A DNA stretch of 64,000 nt, taken from Dictyoglomus sp. NZ13-RE01. Its GTDB lineage: Bacteria; Dictyoglomota; Dictyoglomia; Dictyoglomales; Dictyoglomaceae. The stretch is from NCBI GenBank assembly GCA_002878375.1, contig NIRF01000001.1:414056-478055 (forward strand), read 5' to 3'. This document shows, one piece after another, positions 46,291-53,742 of this stretch; position 1 is the stretch's first letter, and every line of letters begins with the position of its first letter. The position numbers and the translations under genes were made by a program. The notes beneath the pieces were generated by a model. That model worked only from the letters and a program-made list of their open reading frames with translations. It did no database searches and was not told the DNA's origin.

Positions 46291-47706
46291 TTACTCCATC
46301 CTTACAGGTATGTTTACTATATCTCCATCCTCTAACTCAATATTATAAGTTTCATCACCCTTAGTAAATAATGTTGTCAAATCAAGATTTATAATCTTCT
46401 TTGTTTCTGTAATGTATCTCTCAAGGGTAACATTTTTCAAGTCCGCTCTAACAGTAAAACCTCCAGCCATCTCAATCAAATCTTTTATCTTTTCTCCCTT
46501 TTTAATCTCATAAATTCCAGGAGCTTTAACCTCTCCAAGTATTTTTACACTTTTTTCCATTAAAGGTACATATATAATATCTCCTGGAATTAATTTTATT
46601 GCCTCCTCATTAGTATCACCTTTTACTAAGACTTTAAATAAGTCTACTTCTTTTATCACTTTACCTTCTCTGATAATCTGTACCTTTCTTTGACTACCAA
46701 ATGGTAATATCCCTCCTGCTCTACTAATAAACTCACTGATTTTGGCTCCTTCCCTTATATCACTTTCTCCTAAAGCCATACCTTCTGATGTTACAAGAGT
46801 AAATGCTTGTGGTTTAGATACATAACCCAATACATATATCCTATTTACCTTTGTAGGAACAATTATAGTATCACCATCTTGCAAAGCTATATTTACCTTC
46901 TCATCCTTCTCAAAAAGCAACTTAAATAAATCTATCTCAATAATCTCTCTTTTGTTTTCTTTCTGCCTTTCTATCACTCCTCCAAATAGATCCGCATTAA
47001 CAGTAAGAGAACCTGCCATATTTATAACATCCAAAAGCTTCTCCCCTTCCCTTATCTCATAGATCCCTGGACTTTTCACTTGACCAATAATTTTTACGCT
47101 TTTTTTCATCAAAGGAACATATACTAAATCTCCATCTTCAATATATGGGTTTTGGGTTAAATCTCCATTCTTTAAGAACTGTAAATAATCAATCTCTATT
47201 ATCTTATTTCCCCTCTTTATCTGTATCCCCCTAACTGATGCAGAACTCCTTAAACCTCCTGCCATCTTTATTAAATCATCTAACCTGCTTAGAGCAGAGA
47301 GGATATAGGTTCCTGGATTTGCTACCTCACCAGAAATAAATACCTTATAACTTCTCGGATTAATGAGATCAATAGATATAATACTTTTTGGATAGAACTT
47401 TATTAATTGTCTTGTAATCTCCTTTAATGCATTATTTAGGGTAAGATCAGCAACCTTAATATTTCCAACCATGGGTAGAGAAATAGAACCTGTAGGGGAT
47501 ACTAATAAGTCGTATATTTCTGGAGGTTCTTTCTCTTTAATAAGATAAAGTCTTAAACTATCTCCAGGACCTAAAATATATTTTTCAGGATCAACTTGAG
47601 GACCAAAATATGGAGTCTGTTGTATAGATGTAGTTTTGCTCTCTTGAGAAAAAACAGGAGTAAAAAATAACAAAATACATATAAGGATAAAAAAAATCTT
47701 TCTCAT
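46291..47706 (-). CDS. Polysaccharide export protein with SLBB repeats
   Basis: Secreted Wza/GumB-like export protein, 471 residues. A signal peptide (KIFFILICILLFFTPVFS) is followed by the polysaccharide export domain (EKYILGPGDSLRLYLIKE, GSISLPMVGNIKVADLTL) and several SLBB domains, each with a VKSPGIYEIREGEKLLDVI-type sugar-binding-like unit ending in a DGD-[VI]-VYVP strand. It lacks a C-terminal membrane helix. Adjacent Wzz and galE genes fit a capsule or exopolysaccharide exporter. Residues about 125-205 are almost identical to the tandem copy. Confidence 0.92.
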   Translation of the reverse strand: MRKIFFILICILLFFTPVFSQESKTTSIQQTPYFGPQVDPEKYILGPGDSLRLYLIKEKEPPEIYDLLVSPTGSISLPMVGNIKVADLTLNNALKEITRQLIKFYPKSIISIDLINPRSYKVFISGEVANPGTYILSALSRLDDLIKMAGGLRSSASVRGIQIKRGNKIIEIDYLQFLKNGDLTQNPYIEDGDLVYVPLMKKSVKIIGQVKSPGIYEIREGEKLLDVINMAGSLTVNADLFGGVIERQKENKREIIEIDLFKLLFEKDEKVNIALQDGDTIIVPTKVNRIYVLGYVSKPQAFTLVTSEGMALGESDIREGAKISEFISRAGGILPFGSQRKVQIIREGKVIKEVDLFKVLVKGDTNEEAIKLIPGDIIYVPLMEKSVKILGEVKAPGIYEIKKGEKIKDLIEMAGGFTVRADLKNVTLERYITETKKIINLDLTTLFTKGDETYNIELEDGDIVNIPVRME

Positions 47707-47743
47707 GCTTGTTTTCCCCCTTAAAAATAGTTTACAAAGCTAC

Positions 47744-48331
47744 TTATCTCTTACTAATTTTAGCAAGAACAAGTTGCATTATAGCTTTTAATGTTTCCAT
47801 CACACCTACATTCTCTATAGCAATAGCCTCAAAGTATGGATATTTTCCATCAACATTTAAAGCACTATTTAACTCTTCGATAGAGGATATGTTGGGTAAA
47901 TCTCTCTTATTATACTGAAAGACAAAAGGAATATCTTCAAACTTATAACCCACATAAGAAAGTTCTTTTTTCAAAGATTCAAATATTTTAATATTTTCTT
48001 CTAACCTCTCCTTTTGAGAATCTACCACAAAAACTAATCCATCCGCTCCTCTTAGAATTAACTTTCTACTTGCTTCATATAATGCCTGTCCTGGAGTTGT
48101 ATATAATTGAAATCTTAATTTAAAACCTTGTACAGTTCCAACCTCCAAAGGTAAAAAGTCAAAAAATAAAGTTCTTTCTGTTTCAGTAGCTAAGGACACT
48201 AATTCTCCTCTTCTATCAGGTGATACAGTTTTGTAAATTTGTTGAAGATTTACCGTTTTACCTGAAAGACCTGGACCACAATATACAACCTTACATGTTA
48301 TTTCTCTTTCTGCAAAATTTACTATAGCCAT
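47744..48331 (-). CDS. mglA: MglA-like Ras-superfamily GTPase
   Basis: Small GTPase that sets cell polarity and directs motility or surface machinery in other bacteria. P-loop GPGLSGKT (19-26), TTPGQ switch II region (78-82) and NKRD (141-144) are present. As in MglA proteins the N-terminus reads INF-like VNFAEREITCKVVYCG. 195 residues. It follows the MglB-like gene by 23 bp and precedes the SLBB export gene by 37 bp. Confidence 0.92.
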   Translation of the reverse strand: MAIVNFAEREITCKVVYCGPGLSGKTVNLQQIYKTVSPDRRGELVSLATETERTLFFDFLPLEVGTVQGFKLRFQLYTTPGQALYEASRKLILRGADGLVFVVDSQKERLEENIKIFESLKKELSYVGYKFEDIPFVFQYNKRDLPNISSIEELNSALNVDGKYPYFEAIAIENVGVMETLKAIMQLVLAKISKR

Positions 48332-48354
48332 AAACCTTTATATCCCCCTAAGCT

Positions 48355-48837
48355 TTATTTTTTAAAGAAGTCTTCTACATCACCAAACTGAATTTCCACT
48401 TGAGGAAGCTCTTTTTGTTTTTCCCTAATTTTCTTTATAATTTCTGCAAGATTTTGGCATGCTTTTTGAGCAAAAAGTCTTACCATACCCAAGGTTGTAG
48501 AATCGTCAAAAATAACAAGAAGCAAAACCTGTTTCTCAATATGAGAGATATGTAAGTGATTTCTTTTACCTTGATGGAATATCAAAGAAAATTCCTCTTC
48601 ACCAAGGAGTTTTGCCAATTCCTGAGTTGCAGAAAAAGCACCAGCTGCCAATGCAGAAATAGTTACAAAGTCAAATTGAGAGGCTGTACCTTTACCCCCT
48701 ATAACAGTACCGCTTTTATCTACCAGGAGTGCTGCTTTAGCTTTAGATTCATTCAGAAATTGACCTAAATACCGCTCTATCTCTTCTTGGTCCTCAAGAG
48801 ATATTATTAACGATAAAAGTTGTTCTCTCTCGTCCAT
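48355..48837 (-). CDS. mglB: Roadblock/LC7 protein, MglB-like GTPase-activating partner
   Basis: Roadblock-fold protein, 160 residues, expected to act as GAP for MglA. AALLVDKSGTVIGGKG (35-50), FDFVTISALAAGAFSATQELAKLLGE (roughly 55-80) and HISHIEKQVLLLVIFDDSTTLGMVRLF match MglB/roadblock. It is the first gene after a consensus promoter (48874-48902), with AAGGAGGG before the start, and pairs with the MglA gene downstream. Confidence 0.88.
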   Translation of the reverse strand: MDEREQLLSLIISLEDQEEIERYLGQFLNESKAKAALLVDKSGTVIGGKGTASQFDFVTISALAAGAFSATQELAKLLGEEEFSLIFHQGKRNHLHISHIEKQVLLLVIFDDSTTLGMVRLFAQKACQNLAEIIKKIREKQKELPQVEIQFGDVEDFFKK

Positions 48838-48873
48838 TTATAGCCCTCCTTAAAAAATATACCTTTTTGTAAA

Positions 48874-48902
48874 ATTATAGAACTTTAAAATAGAATAGTC
48901 AA
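48874..48902 (-). promoter_or_regulatory. Sigma-70-type promoter for the mglB-mglA-export operon
   Basis: On the minus strand TTGACT (48897-48902) and TATAAT (48874-48879) are 17 bp apart. The -35 touches the dnaB stop codon. The mglB start is about 37 bp downstream of the -10, so this promoter separates the replication/ribosomal operon from the export group. Confidence 0.8.
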
Positions 48903-50261
48903 TCAATCCTCACTTCTCAAACTTATAGAACGAAAGGCATTTGATCCCTTTAGGAATAATAACTTCACAGATCCTGTAGGACCATTTCTCTGTTTAGCAA
49001 TTATCACCTCTACTTCCTCAGGAAGATTCATCTCTTCCTCTTGGATTTGGGTCTTATAATATCCCTCTCTATATAAAAATAATACCACATCTGCATCCTG
49101 TTCTAATCCCCCAGAACCTCTAAGATCCGATAGTTGAGGTCTTCTATCCGCACGTGCCTCAACTGCTCTTGAAAGTTGAGAAACTGCTATTACAGGCACC
49201 TCTAATTCTCGAGCCAGTGCTTTTAAACCCCTTGAAATCTCAGATATTTCTTGCTGTTCTGTCTTGTTTTTTTCTCCAATTCTAATCAATTGCAGATAAT
49301 CAACTATTATTAAGTCAAGTCCACGCTCTGCTTTTAATCTTCTGGCTCTTGCCTTCATCTCAATAATGTTCAAGTTTGGAGTATCGTCAATATAGATAGG
49401 GGCATTTGCTAATTTACCAAAAGTATTAGCTAATTTTGGCCATTCATTTTCTCTCACTTGACCATTCCTTAATCGATAAATATCTATACCAGCTTCTGAT
49501 CCCAACATTCTCAAAGCAAGCTGAAAGCCGGACATTTCTAAACTAAATATTACTACAGGCCTCTTCTCCTCTAAAGCAACATTCAAAGCAATATTTAAAC
49601 AAAAAGAAGTCTTTCCCATTCCTGGTCTTGCTGCTACTAAAATCAAATCTGAAGGTTGAAGCCCTCCTGTCATTCTATCCAAATCCCAAAAACCTGTTGG
49701 AATCCCTGTATAAGGCTTACCTGTTTGATGAATGGTCTCTATTTGATGGAAGCTTCTTGCAAGAAGCTCCCTCAATGCTATAGGTCCTCTCAATTGATGG
49801 GTTTCTGCTATCTCAAATACCAACTGTTCTGCTTTATCCACTAAATATTCTATGGATTCTGTCTCGTTATAACCTAATGAAACAATTTCAGTTCCAACAC
49901 TAATAAGCTTTCTTAACAAAGCTTTTTCTTGTACTATTTGCATATAGTATTCAACATTAGCAGATGTAGGTACTACCTCTAATAAAGAAGCTAAATAAAC
50001 ACTTCCTCCAACTTTATCCAATAATTGTCTACTTCTCAATTCCTCTGTTACAGAGACTAAATCTACAGGATATCCTCTATTATGTAAATCCTGGATCACG
50101 CTAAAAATAATGCTATGATGCTCATAATAAAAACTCTCTGGTTTCAATACATCAACAACTTTAATTAAAGCCTCCTTTGAAAGGAGCATAGATCCTAAAA
50201 CTGCTTGTTCTGCCTCTTCATTATGGGGAGGAACTCTTCCTAAAATCTCTTCCTTTTTCAT
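48903..50261 (-). CDS. dnaB: Replicative DNA helicase DnaB
   Basis: Hexameric 5'-3' helicase of the replisome. It starts with VPPHNEEAEQAVLGSMLL (10-27), has an N-terminal helical domain to about 150 and a RecA-type C-terminal domain: Walker A ARPGMGKTSF near 214-223, Walker B LIIVDYLQLI, QISRGLKALARELEVPVIAVSQLSRAVE, and DLRGSGGLEQDADVV. 452 residues, no intein. It ends the rpsF operon, after rplI by 2 bp. Confidence 0.97.
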   Translation of the reverse strand: MKKEEILGRVPPHNEEAEQAVLGSMLLSKEALIKVVDVLKPESFYYEHHSIIFSVIQDLHNRGYPVDLVSVTEELRSRQLLDKVGGSVYLASLLEVVPTSANVEYYMQIVQEKALLRKLISVGTEIVSLGYNETESIEYLVDKAEQLVFEIAETHQLRGPIALRELLARSFHQIETIHQTGKPYTGIPTGFWDLDRMTGGLQPSDLILVAARPGMGKTSFCLNIALNVALEEKRPVVIFSLEMSGFQLALRMLGSEAGIDIYRLRNGQVRENEWPKLANTFGKLANAPIYIDDTPNLNIIEMKARARRLKAERGLDLIIVDYLQLIRIGEKNKTEQQEISEISRGLKALARELEVPVIAVSQLSRAVEARADRRPQLSDLRGSGGLEQDADVVLFLYREGYYKTQIQEEEMNLPEEVEVIIAKQRNGPTGSVKLLFLKGSNAFRSISLRSED

Positions 50262-50263
50262 TA

Positions 50264-50719
50264 TTATTCAGGAATAACCTCCACTTTCACCTTAGCTATA
50301 ACTTGGGGATGAAGTTTAACTTCAACATCATATATGCCAATATTTTTTATTGGATCTTCTAATAAAACCTGTTTCTTATCAATCTCCATTTTAAATTTCT
50401 TTTTCAACTCCTCCGCTATATCCTTAGAAGTAATAGCACCAAAAAGTTTCCCTTTCTCTCCAACCTTTGTTCTAATAACTAATATTTCTTTCTCTAAAAT
50501 TTCCTTATCCTTCTTATATTTATTTATTAATCTTTCTTCTTTCAATTGTTGAGAAAGTTTTTGCTCCTCTATACTTTTTAGCATTTTCTCTGTAACTTCT
50601 TGAGCAAGTTTTCTTGGAAATAGATAATTTCTTGCGTATCCATCACTAACCTCCACAATTTCTCCCTTTTTTCCAACACCACTTATATCTTGTAATAATA
50701 AAACTTTATATTTCTTCAT
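50264..50719 (-). CDS. rplI: 50S ribosomal protein L9
   Basis: Large-subunit protein. The N-terminal domain begins KVLLLQDISGVGKKGEIVEVSDGYARNYLFPRKLA, seen as GVGKKGEIV and GYARNYLFP, joined by a long charged helix (about 45-75) to the C-terminal domain (GKLFGAITSKDIA). 151 residues is standard. It precedes dnaB and follows the DUF2232 gene by 11 bp. Confidence 0.97.
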   Translation of the reverse strand: MKKYKVLLLQDISGVGKKGEIVEVSDGYARNYLFPRKLAQEVTEKMLKSIEEQKLSQQLKEERLINKYKKDKEILEKEILVIRTKVGEKGKLFGAITSKDIAEELKKKFKMEIDKKQVLLEDPIKNIGIYDVEVKLHPQVIAKVKVEVIPE

Positions 50720-50730
50720 ATCTTCACCCT

Positions 50731-51675
50731 CTATGCAAATTTTTCTCTTAATGGATAAAAAATATCAATAAATCCTATTATAAATAGAATAAAACTGAAA
50801 AATGGGTTAAATATAATCAGTAACAAAATTATAGCCCTTATTATTTTAGAATAAAAGACCCTTTTTAAAAAACTCAGAGAAACAAATATTCCTTCCAAGA
50901 TAACAAGAAATTGAAAAACAAATAAAACATTATTAAAGAAATATAATCCCACCTTCGAAAATAAAGGAATTATACCTAAGATGAAGGAGACTATTAAAAT
51001 AGTTGCCAATATTCTCCATATTTTCTGAGGAATTTTTAAATTATCTAATGACGGTAATGTAGGGATTTCCCAACCAAACCTTTTGAAAACCTTTTGGACA
51101 ATCCAATAATTAAAAACTCCTTGAAAGAATGCTGAAAATAACAATATGGATGGAATTATAATATTTATAGATTTAAAGAATTCCTTGTACATTTCCTCCA
51201 AAGATTTTAGATAATTTTGATCTAAATTAAAAGATTTTAACAAATTAAAAGAATTATCAATACTCTCTCTCATTAGATCTAAACCTAACGCCTTATCAAA
51301 GGGCAATTTAAAGAAAACCATAGAAATGAAAATATTAAACAATTCTGTAAAAAAACAAATTAATGAGCTCAAAAATATTATTTTTGAAAGAGGATATTTC
51401 TTTTTAATACTCCAGCCTAATACTATCCCTAATATTCCTGATGGAGCAAAGAAGAGAAAAGAATTAACAGGTGAAAGAATTAAGCTAAGGATTAAGATTG
51501 ATACTATAAAAGATAAAAAACTTATTTTTAAATTCCATCTGTAACTAAGGAATACAAGAGGAACAGAAGATAGAAATACAAGGGGAAAAATATAATAAGA
51601 AAGCCAAGTTATTACTACAGTTATCCCTGCAAATAAGCTACCTTCTACTAATGCCTGAATTTCCTTATTCTTCAC
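50731..51675 (-). CDS. DUF2232 (YybS-like) membrane protein
   Basis: Polytopic membrane protein, 314 residues, with about eight hydrophobic segments and no catalytic motif. The general layout (LVEGSLFAGITVVITWLSYYIFP at the start, FAPSGILGIVLGW near 75-88, and a C-terminal FYPLREKF) and the position between rpsR and rplI match the YybS/DUF2232 proteins of Firmicutes. The S component-like fold has been suggested for the family but no substrate is known. Confidence 0.82.
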   Translation of the reverse strand: MKNKEIQALVEGSLFAGITVVITWLSYYIFPLVFLSSVPLVFLSYRWNLKISFLSFIVSILILSLILSPVNSFLFFAPSGILGIVLGWSIKKKYPLSKIIFLSSLICFFTELFNIFISMVFFKLPFDKALGLDLMRESIDNSFNLLKSFNLDQNYLKSLEEMYKEFFKSINIIIPSILLFSAFFQGVFNYWIVQKVFKRFGWEIPTLPSLDNLKIPQKIWRILATILIVSFILGIIPLFSKVGLYFFNNVLFVFQFLVILEGIFVSLSFLKRVFYSKIIRAIILLLIIFNPFFSFILFIIGFIDIFYPLREKFA

Positions 51676-51685
51676 TCAATCCCTC

Positions 51686-51716
51686 CTTTGGGGAGTATTT
51701 TTCATACTCCCCAAAG
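51686..51716 (-). repeat. Perfect 13 bp hairpin between rpsR and the DUF2232 gene
   Basis: CTTTGGGGAGTAT and its exact complement flank a 5 nt loop. On the transcribed minus strand the 3' arm is followed by GGAGGG, the ribosome binding site of the next gene, not by a U run. It is thus more likely an mRNA-processing, stability or partial-attenuation element than a full terminator. Confidence 0.7.
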
Positions 51717-51718
51717 AG

Positions 51719-51970
51719 CTATTTTACAACATAAGGAAGAAGTCCCATATATCTTGCTCTTTTAATGGCTTTGCTTAACTGTCTTTGATGTCTTGCACAA
51801 TTTCCACTTACCCTTCTTGGATAAATCTTACCTTTCTCTGTCATAAATCTCTTTAGTCTTTCAATATTTTTATAATCAATCTCTTCTATTTTTTCACTAC
51901 AAAATACGCAATATTTTTTCTTAATATTAGGTCTTCTAAATTCCTGGGTTTTTACAGTCTTATTACTCAT
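51719..51970 (-). CDS. rpsR: 30S ribosomal protein S18
   Basis: Small-subunit protein of 83 residues that pairs with S6. A CVFC pair near 21-24 and [10 protein letters not shown] near 57 suggest the zinc-binding (C+) form. The basic C-terminus [15 protein letters not shown] is diagnostic. It overlaps the ssb end by 8 bp. A strong hairpin follows the stop. Confidence 0.96.
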   Translation of the reverse strand: MSNKTVKTQEFRRPNIKKKYCVFCSEKIEEIDYKNIERLKRFMTEKGKIYPRRVSGNCARHQRQLSKAIKRARYMGLLPYVVK

Positions 51971-52400
51971 CTTTTTCCTCCTCGCTATCGTTTAAGATTT
52001 CAGCCAAAATTTCTTCTTCATTGATAGTATCCAAAGAAGAATCTTCACTTAAATCAGAAACTGGAGCAATATCAGGAGCTTCCTCTTTTTTTCCCAAAAA
52101 ATGGACATTAGTAGCCACCACTTCAACAACTCTTCTTCTTTGTCCATCTGCTGTCTGGTAAGAACGAGTTCTTAAGCTACCCTCAACAGCAACCAATCTT
52201 CCTTTTTTTAAATAATCCCCGCAAATCTCAGCAAGTTTCCTCCAAGTTACTATATCAATAAAGTCTGCACTCTGTTCTCCTTTACTATTTTTAGGTCTAT
52301 TCACAGCAATTCTAAATGTAGTTACAGGGATACCACTTGGAGTGTATCTCATTTCTGGATCTTTTGTTAAATGTCCTATTAATAAAACTTTATTTAACAT
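51963..52400 (-). CDS. ssb: Single-stranded DNA-binding protein
   Basis: OB-fold SSB, 145 residues. It begins [23 protein letters not shown], shown by [14 protein letters not shown], with [19 protein letters not shown] and [11 protein letters not shown]. The C-terminal tail is acidic ([18 protein letters not shown]) as in SSBs that recruit partners, although the usual DDDIPF end is absent. It shares a base with the rpsF stop and overlaps rpsR. Confidence 0.96.
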   Translation of the reverse strand: MLNKVLLIGHLTKDPEMRYTPSGIPVTTFRIAVNRPKNSKGEQSADFIDIVTWRKLAEICGDYLKKGRLVAVEGSLRTRSYQTADGQRRRVVEVVATNVHFLGKKEEAPDIAPVSDLSEDSSLDTINEEEILAEILNDSEEEKDE

Positions 52401-52696
52401 TATTCTTCCCCTCTATCCCTGAGGATCAATAAGTATCTTAGAACATCCTCCTTTAATTTTAATCTTCTTTCTAATTCTTTCAACTGAGTTTGAGGAAATT
52501 TGAAATTATAAACTATATAGTATCCTTCCTTCCTCTTCTTTATGGGGTAAGCTAATGTTCTTTTACCCCATACATCTACGTTTTCTACTTCACCTCCTAA
52601 TCCTTGCATTTCATTTTGTAATTCCTGAGATAAATTCTGTAACTCTTGTTCCGTCAACTCTGGACGGATTAAACACATTAACTCATAGCTACGCAT
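52400..52696 (-). CDS. rpsF: 30S ribosomal protein S6
   Basis: Small-subunit protein binding S18. The residues [19 protein letters not shown] at the start (cut as [11 protein letters not shown]), [23 protein letters not shown] and the end [11 protein letters not shown] are diagnostic. The ATG at 52696 is chosen because GGGAGGT precedes it by 6 nt; an ATG 33 bp upstream would add non-conserved residues. That gives 98 residues, the family length. First gene of the rpsF-ssb-rpsR-DUF2232-rplI-dnaB operon. Confidence 0.95.
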   Translation of the reverse strand: MRSYELMCLIRPELTEQELQNLSQELQNEMQGLGGEVENVDVWGKRTLAYPIKKRKEGYYIVYNFKFPQTQLKELERRLKLKEDVLRYLLILRDRGEE

Positions 52697-52723
52697 CTTT
52701 TTACCTCCCTCTGGACTTATTGG

Positions 52724-52743
52724 CCCCAAGATAGCTCTTGGAG
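52724..52743 (-). promoter_or_regulatory. Hairpin in the rpsF 5' leader, possible S6:S18 autoregulatory element
   Basis: The short leader between the promoter and rpsF contains CTCCAAGA paired with TCTTGGGG around a GCTA loop. In other bacteria the rpsF leader folds into a structure bound by S6:S18. The location and strength fit such an element, but I could not see the characteristic bulged CCG, so the identity is tentative. Confidence 0.4.
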
Positions 52744-52765
52744 CAGGTGTTGTTTTTATTTTAAC

Positions 52766-52793
52766 ATTATACCACTTTCTGACAAATTTTCAA
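52766..52793 (-). promoter_or_regulatory. Sigma-70-type promoter for the rpsF operon
   Basis: On the minus strand TTGAAA (52788-52793) and TATAAT (52766-52771) are 16 bp apart, about 70 bp before the rpsF start. It faces away from the ilvE promoter; the two -35 boxes are separated by only 9 bp. Confidence 0.75.
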
Positions 52794-52802
52794 AAAATTT
52801 TA

Positions 52803-52831
52803 TTGAAAATTCATTATCAAGGATATATAAT
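52803..52831 (+). promoter_or_regulatory. Sigma-70-type promoter for the ilvE-lysA-hom-thrCB-asd-lysC operon
   Basis: TTGAAA (52803-52808) and a perfect TATAAT (52826-52831) are 17 bp apart. Transcription would begin about 20 bp before the ATG at 52858, leaving too little leader for a riboswitch, T-box or leader-peptide attenuator. An AAAGGGAG site precedes the start codon. Confidence 0.8.
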
Positions 52832-52857
52832 TTAACTTCAAAAAAGGGAGTGATATC

Positions 52858-53742
52858 ATGGGGTTAGTTTATATTAATGGAGAATTTATTCCTACTGAAG
52901 AAGCCAAAATCTCTGTATTTGATCGAGGACTTCTTTATGGAGATGGAGTATTTGAAGGAATAAGAGCATACAATGGAAATATTTTTAAACTAAATGAACA
53001 TCTTGAAAGGCTTTATGCATCTGCCCAGGCTATATGGCTAAAAATACCACTAACTTTTGAAGAAATGAGAAAGGCTGTAGTTGAGACAGTAAAAATAAAT
53101 AACTTGAAAGACTGTTATATAAGACTAATAGTTACTCGTGGTTCCTTCGGATTAGGAATAGATCCATGGGACTTAAACAATCCTACAGTTATAATAATCG
53201 CAGATAAAATAAGAGTATTCCCTGAAGAATTATATGAAAAAGGACTTACAGCAGTCACAGTTGCAACAAGAAGATCTCCTACCGATGTTTTAGATCCTCG
53301 CGTAAAATCTTTAAATTATCTTCACAATATTTTAGCAAGAATAGAGGCAAGAATTGCTGGAGCTGCGGAAGGAATTATGTTAAATCACCAGGGATATGTT
53401 ACAGAAGCCACAGTAGATAATGTATTCATTGTACATAAAGGATCAATAATAACACCCACTGTTACGTTAGGAGTATTACCTGGTATAACAAGGGCTGTGG
53501 TAATGGAGCTTGCCCAAAAATATCTAAATATCCAAGTCAAAGAAGGATTTTTAACAAGATATGATCTATACAATGCGGATGAAGTATTCCTTACAGGAAC
53601 AGCTGTAGAAATAGTACCCGTTGTTAAGATTGATGAGAGAATAATAGGGGATGGTAAACCTGGAAAACTCACGAAAGAGTTAAGGAAAATTTTCTTTGAG
53701 TATGCAAGAAAAGAAGAGTCAGGGGTACCAGTATATGCATAA
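52858..53742 (+). CDS. ilvE: Branched-chain amino acid aminotransferase (fold IV PLP transaminase)
   Basis: PLP enzyme for the last step of valine, leucine and isoleucine synthesis. The N-terminus (VYINGEFIP, SVFDRGLLYGDGVFEGIRAY) is typical; the PLP lysine is Lys150 in RVKSLNYLHNI, and VTEATVDNVFIV and LTGTAVEIVPV line the cofactor site. 294 residues fits. D-amino acid transaminase has a similar fold, so substrate is not certain, but isoleucine synthesis from threonine gives a link to the genes that follow. Confidence 0.92.
   Translation: MGLVYINGEFIPTEEAKISVFDRGLLYGDGVFEGIRAYNGNIFKLNEHLERLYASAQAIWLKIPLTFEEMRKAVVETVKINNLKDCYIRLIVTRGSFGLGIDPWDLNNPTVIIIADKIRVFPEELYEKGLTAVTVATRRSPTDVLDPRVKSLNYLHNILARIEARIAGAAEGIMLNHQGYVTEATVDNVFIVHKGSIITPTVTLGVLPGITRAVVMELAQKYLNIQVKEGFLTRYDLYNADEVFLTGTAVEIVPVVKIDERIIGDGKPGKLTKELRKIFFEYARKEESGVPVYA

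Noticed and set aside
44545..47706. Repeated DNA in the SLBB genes as a mobile element or CRISPR-like array
   Set aside because: The repeats are in-frame coding copies of export and SLBB domains, with no transposase, terminal inverted repeats or regular spacers.
51686..51716. The rpsR hairpin as a true Rho-independent terminator
   Set aside because: No U run follows on the transcribed strand, and the downstream genes rplI and dnaB would lack a visible promoter.
52766..52787. TTGTCA as the -35 box for the rpsF promoter
   Set aside because: It is only 8 bp from TATAAT; the TTGAAA at 16 bp spacing is the workable -35.
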